DNA of 64,000 nt from Aliisedimentitalea scapharcae (GTDB lineage Bacteria; Pseudomonadota; Alphaproteobacteria; Rhodobacterales; Rhodobacteraceae): NCBI RefSeq assembly GCF_045277565.1, contig NZ_CP123584.1, forward strand, positions 4,216,001 to 4,280,000, read 5' to 3'. Below are positions 62,031 through 64,000 of the stretch, one piece after another (the stretch's first letter is position 1; each line of letters begins with the position of its first letter). Made by a program: the position numbers and the translations under genes. Below the pieces are notes generated by a model, which was not told the origin of the DNA, searched no databases, and saw only the letters and a list, made by a program, of their open reading frames with translations.

Positions 62031-62489
62031 TCAGGCAACGTTGGCAAAGGTCTGTTTCAGAATCACAGCCAAGGCATCCGCATCTGATTTGGCAAAAGCG
62101 CCCGGCTGGTCACTGTCGATGTCCAGAACCCCCAACAGCCGCCCCGCTCCGTTCCAAACTGGCAATACCAATTCCGACCGGGTAGAGCTGGCACAGGCGA
62201 TATGGCCGGGAAAAGCGTCGACATCCGCAACCAACTGCACTGTGCCTGTGCGCGCAGCGGCCCCGCAGACCCCACGCGCAAAGGGGATTTTCAGGCATCC
62301 ATGCCCACCCTGATAGGGGCCGATCTTCAGCATGTCGGGTTCAGTGACGCGGTAAAACCCGGTCCAATCGAACCGATCATCGCTGTGATGCAACTCGCAT
62401 ACCACAGTCGCCATCAGCGCAACCTCGTCGGTCTCCCCCTCGCACAAGGACGCGATGATTTTGGTCAAGGAGGTGTAATCTACGGTCAT
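62031..62489 (-). CDS. msrC: free methionine-(R)-sulfoxide reductase (GAF domain)
   Basis: 152 residues, one GAF domain. The three fRMsr cysteines are Cys65 (GGHGCLKIPF), Cys75 (ARGVCG) and Cys99 (HIACASSTRSELVLPV); the FDWTGFYR motif at 40-47 is also typical. It reduces free methionine-R-sulfoxide to methionine, an antioxidant role in the cytoplasm. The gene stands alone between two GC-rich elements that face each other. Confidence 0.93.
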   Translation of the reverse strand: MTVDYTSLTKIIASLCEGETDEVALMATVVCELHHSDDRFDWTGFYRVTEPDMLKIGPYQGGHGCLKIPFARGVCGAAARTGTVQLVADVDAFPGHIACASSTRSELVLPVWNGAGRLLGVLDIDSDQPGAFAKSDADALAVILKQTFANVA

Positions 62490-62514
62490 GACTGTTCCCT
62501 TGAGGCAGAAATAA

Positions 62515-62566
62515 GGGGCCGTCTGCCCCCTTGATGATCCTCCGGGGGCAATTCACCCCCGAAGAT
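62515..62566 (-). repeat. GC-rich GGGGGTGA hairpin element, right copy
   Basis: On the minus strand GGGGGTGaattgCCCCC (62544-62560), then GGGGGC-agac-GGCCCC (62515-62530). Inverted counterpart of the element at 61971-62014, on the other flank of the same gene. Confidence 0.65.
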
Positions 62567-62590
62567 ACTGGTTGCAAGAGGAAGGTCGGA

Positions 62591-63763
62591 TCAGACCCGT
62601 TCGATTGCGATCGCTGTGCCTTCACCGCCACCGATACAAATCGCGGCAACACCACGTTTCAGGCCACGTTTTTCCAGCGCATTCAGCAAGGTTACCATGA
62701 TCCGCGCACCCGAAGCCCCAATTGGATGGCCCAACGCGCAAGCACCACCATTTACGTTGACCTTGTCGCGCGAGATGCCCATTTCATGCATGAAGGCCAT
62801 TGGGACAACTGCAAAGGCTTCGTTAACTTCCCACAGATCCACATCTTCGACGGACCACCCCAGACGATCCAGCAGCTTTTTCGCCGCCGGGACCGGGGCC
62901 GTCGTGAACCAACCCGGTGCCTGAGCGTGGCTTGCGTGCCCCAGAACCCGCGCGCGGACTGTCAGCCCCTGCGCCTCGGCTGCGTCGGCCGATGCCAACA
63001 CCAGGGCCGCAGCACCATCGGAAATCGAAGACGCATTGGCCGCTGTCACGGTACCGTCCTTACGAAAGGCGGGTTTCAGGGTTGGAATCTTGTCGGGCCG
63101 GGCGCTTTGCGGTTGCTCGTCAGTGTCGGTTGTCACATCACCCTTGCGGGTCTTGACGGTAACCGCCGCAATCTCACCTTCAAAAGCGCCGGTTTTCTGG
63201 GCGTCCAGCGCGTTGGACAAGGATTTCAGCGCATACTCATCCTGGGCTTCGCGTGTAAACTGGTAATGTTCCGCGCAATCTTCCGCAAAGGTGCCCATCA
63301 GGCGGCCTTTGTCATAGGCATCTTCGAGCCCGTCCAGAAACATGTGATCAACCACTTGCCCGTGACCGATCCGTGCACCATTGCGCATCTTGGGCAGGAT
63401 ATAGGGTGCGTTGGTCATGCTTTCCATGCCCCCCGCGATCATCGTATCGGCGTGACCCAAAGCAATCTGGTCAAAGGCCATCATCGCCGCCTTCATCCCT
63501 GAACCACACATCTTGTTCAGTGTCGTGGCCGGAACGTCCTCGCCCAGGCCACCGGCAAAACCGGCCTGGCGTGCGGGCGCCTGTCCCAACCCTGCGGGCA
63601 ACACACAGCCCATCAGAACTTCGTCCACGGTTTCGGTCTTTGCGTTCTCCAGCGCGGCCTTGATTGCGGTGCCGCCCAAATCGGCAGCGGTCACACCATC
63701 ATACATGCCCTGAAATCCACCCATGGGCGTCCGGGCTGCACCTGCGATGACGACTTCTTTCAT
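62591..63763 (-). CDS. acetyl-CoA acetyltransferase / thiolase II family
   Basis: 390 residues. Thiolase triad Cys86 (NKMCGSGMKA), His346 (ACALGHPIGASGAR) and Cys376 (AICIGGGEG). EVNEAFAVVPMAF and GGMESMTNAPY are also typical. It condenses two acetyl-CoA molecules or cleaves acetoacetyl-CoA; PHB synthesis or fatty-acid breakdown are both possible, and no pha or fad gene is seen beside it. Short intergenic element before it; start ATG 63763 gives the normal N-terminus. Confidence 0.92.
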   Translation of the reverse strand: MKEVVIAGAARTPMGGFQGMYDGVTAADLGGTAIKAALENAKTETVDEVLMGCVLPAGLGQAPARQAGFAGGLGEDVPATTLNKMCGSGMKAAMMAFDQIALGHADTMIAGGMESMTNAPYILPKMRNGARIGHGQVVDHMFLDGLEDAYDKGRLMGTFAEDCAEHYQFTREAQDEYALKSLSNALDAQKTGAFEGEIAAVTVKTRKGDVTTDTDEQPQSARPDKIPTLKPAFRKDGTVTAANASSISDGAAALVLASADAAEAQGLTVRARVLGHASHAQAPGWFTTAPVPAAKKLLDRLGWSVEDVDLWEVNEAFAVVPMAFMHEMGISRDKVNVNGGACALGHPIGASGARIMVTLLNALEKRGLKRGVAAICIGGGEGTAIAIERV

Positions 63764-63856
63764 TCTCTTCCCTCCAAAGCTTGGCCATTGAATACCGAAT
63801 GGTAAGAATTGCCGTCTACCCTCATGTCGAAGTTAATATCGCACGGGGAAAGAAAA

Positions 63857-64000
63857 ATGAGCCTTACCAGTACCGTAACGGACAGTGCACGTATTGTCAC
63901 AGTCAACGCAAATCGCATTGATGCGGCGATTGCCATCCAATTCAAGGAAGATATGCGCTCCGAAACCGAAGGCGGGCCAGATCGGGTCATCCTGGATTTG
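63857..64000 (+). CDS. STAS-domain protein, anti-sigma-factor antagonist-like (partial, 3' end outside)
   Basis: 48 codons from ATG 63857 to the window edge, MSLTSTVTDSARIVTVNA then RIDAAIAIQFKEDMR and VILDL, the first strand, helix and second strand of a STAS domain. Such domains act in partner-switching with an anti-sigma factor or kinase. The regulatory Ser/Thr and the rest are outside the window. GGGGAAAG precedes the start. Confidence 0.65.
   Translation, partial: MSLTSTVTDSARIVTVNANRIDAAIAIQFKEDMRSETEGGPDRVILDL

Overview
This window is chromosomal DNA from an alphaproteobacterium, most likely a marine Rhodobacteraceae (Roseobacter-group) species. The evidence is moderately GC-rich sequence, operons packed with ATGA start/stop overlaps, a PAN-domain N-terminus of the kind rhodobacteral alpha-2-macroglobulins carry, a lysine 6-dehydrogenase plus semialdehyde dehydrogenase pair, two DAO-GcvT (dimethylglycine/sarcosine dehydrogenase type) enzymes, and repeated GC-rich intergenic hairpin elements. 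No rRNA, tRNA, CRISPR array, prophage, transposase or integrase was seen. The genus cannot be fixed from the sequence alone.

Layout. 1-392: truncated secreted PAN-domain gene. 0.5-6.7 kb: soluble hybrid histidine kinase, yaaA, recQ, a YggT protein and a thioesterase. 6.7-10.6 kb: UMF1-type MFS transporter, mepA, a phytase-like secreted protein and the queuosine-precursor transporter yhhQ. 10.6-10.83 kb: a small self-contained transcription unit with an 18-codon ORF and a terminator, then arfB. 11.4-16.4 kb: SDR, P1 peptidase, cytochrome c, idi, a DUF4440-like protein and a flavin monooxygenase. 16.5-19.9 kb: glpK and panBC. 20-29 kb: a family-5 (peptide/opine-type) ABC transporter with a GMC oxidoreductase, an aldehyde dehydrogenase and a DMT exporter. 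29.2-39.9 kb: an NAD island with pncA, a membrane hybrid kinase and pncB on the minus strand, trhO and an amidase, then nadABC. 40.1-44.1 kb: lysine catabolism (LysR, Lrp, lysine 6-dehydrogenase, aminoadipate-semialdehyde dehydrogenase). 44.2-48.7 kb: aminotransferase, fused 2-oxoacid dehydrogenase E1 and a FabD-like acyltransferase. 48.7-53 kb: LysR, an M29/NicX-like metalloenzyme, a SnoaL-like protein, an SGNH hydrolase and rarD. 53.1-61.8 kb: a methylated-glycine/one-carbon region (two DAO-GcvT enzymes, homocysteine methyltransferase, GlxA-type regulator, GFA protein, LysE exporter, XRE-cupin regulator). 61.9-64 kb: free-methionine-sulfoxide reductase, thiolase and the start of a STAS protein.

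How the genes work together. The NAD island places de novo synthesis (nadABC) and salvage (pncA, pncB) within about 10.5 kb, with a sensor kinase inside the salvage set. The lysine set converts L-lysine to 2-aminoadipate under its own Lrp/AsnC regulator, with a half-site array in front of the first enzyme gene. The betaine-like region can move a methyl group to homocysteine and oxidatively demethylate the products; a GFA protein and a LysE exporter are co-transcribed with one demethylase, and the XRE-cupin gene heading that operon has a regular four-half-site operator array. Three families of intergenic repeat (AT-rich double palindrome, two copies; GC-rich double hairpin, three copies; GGGGGTGA element, two copies) lie between operons.
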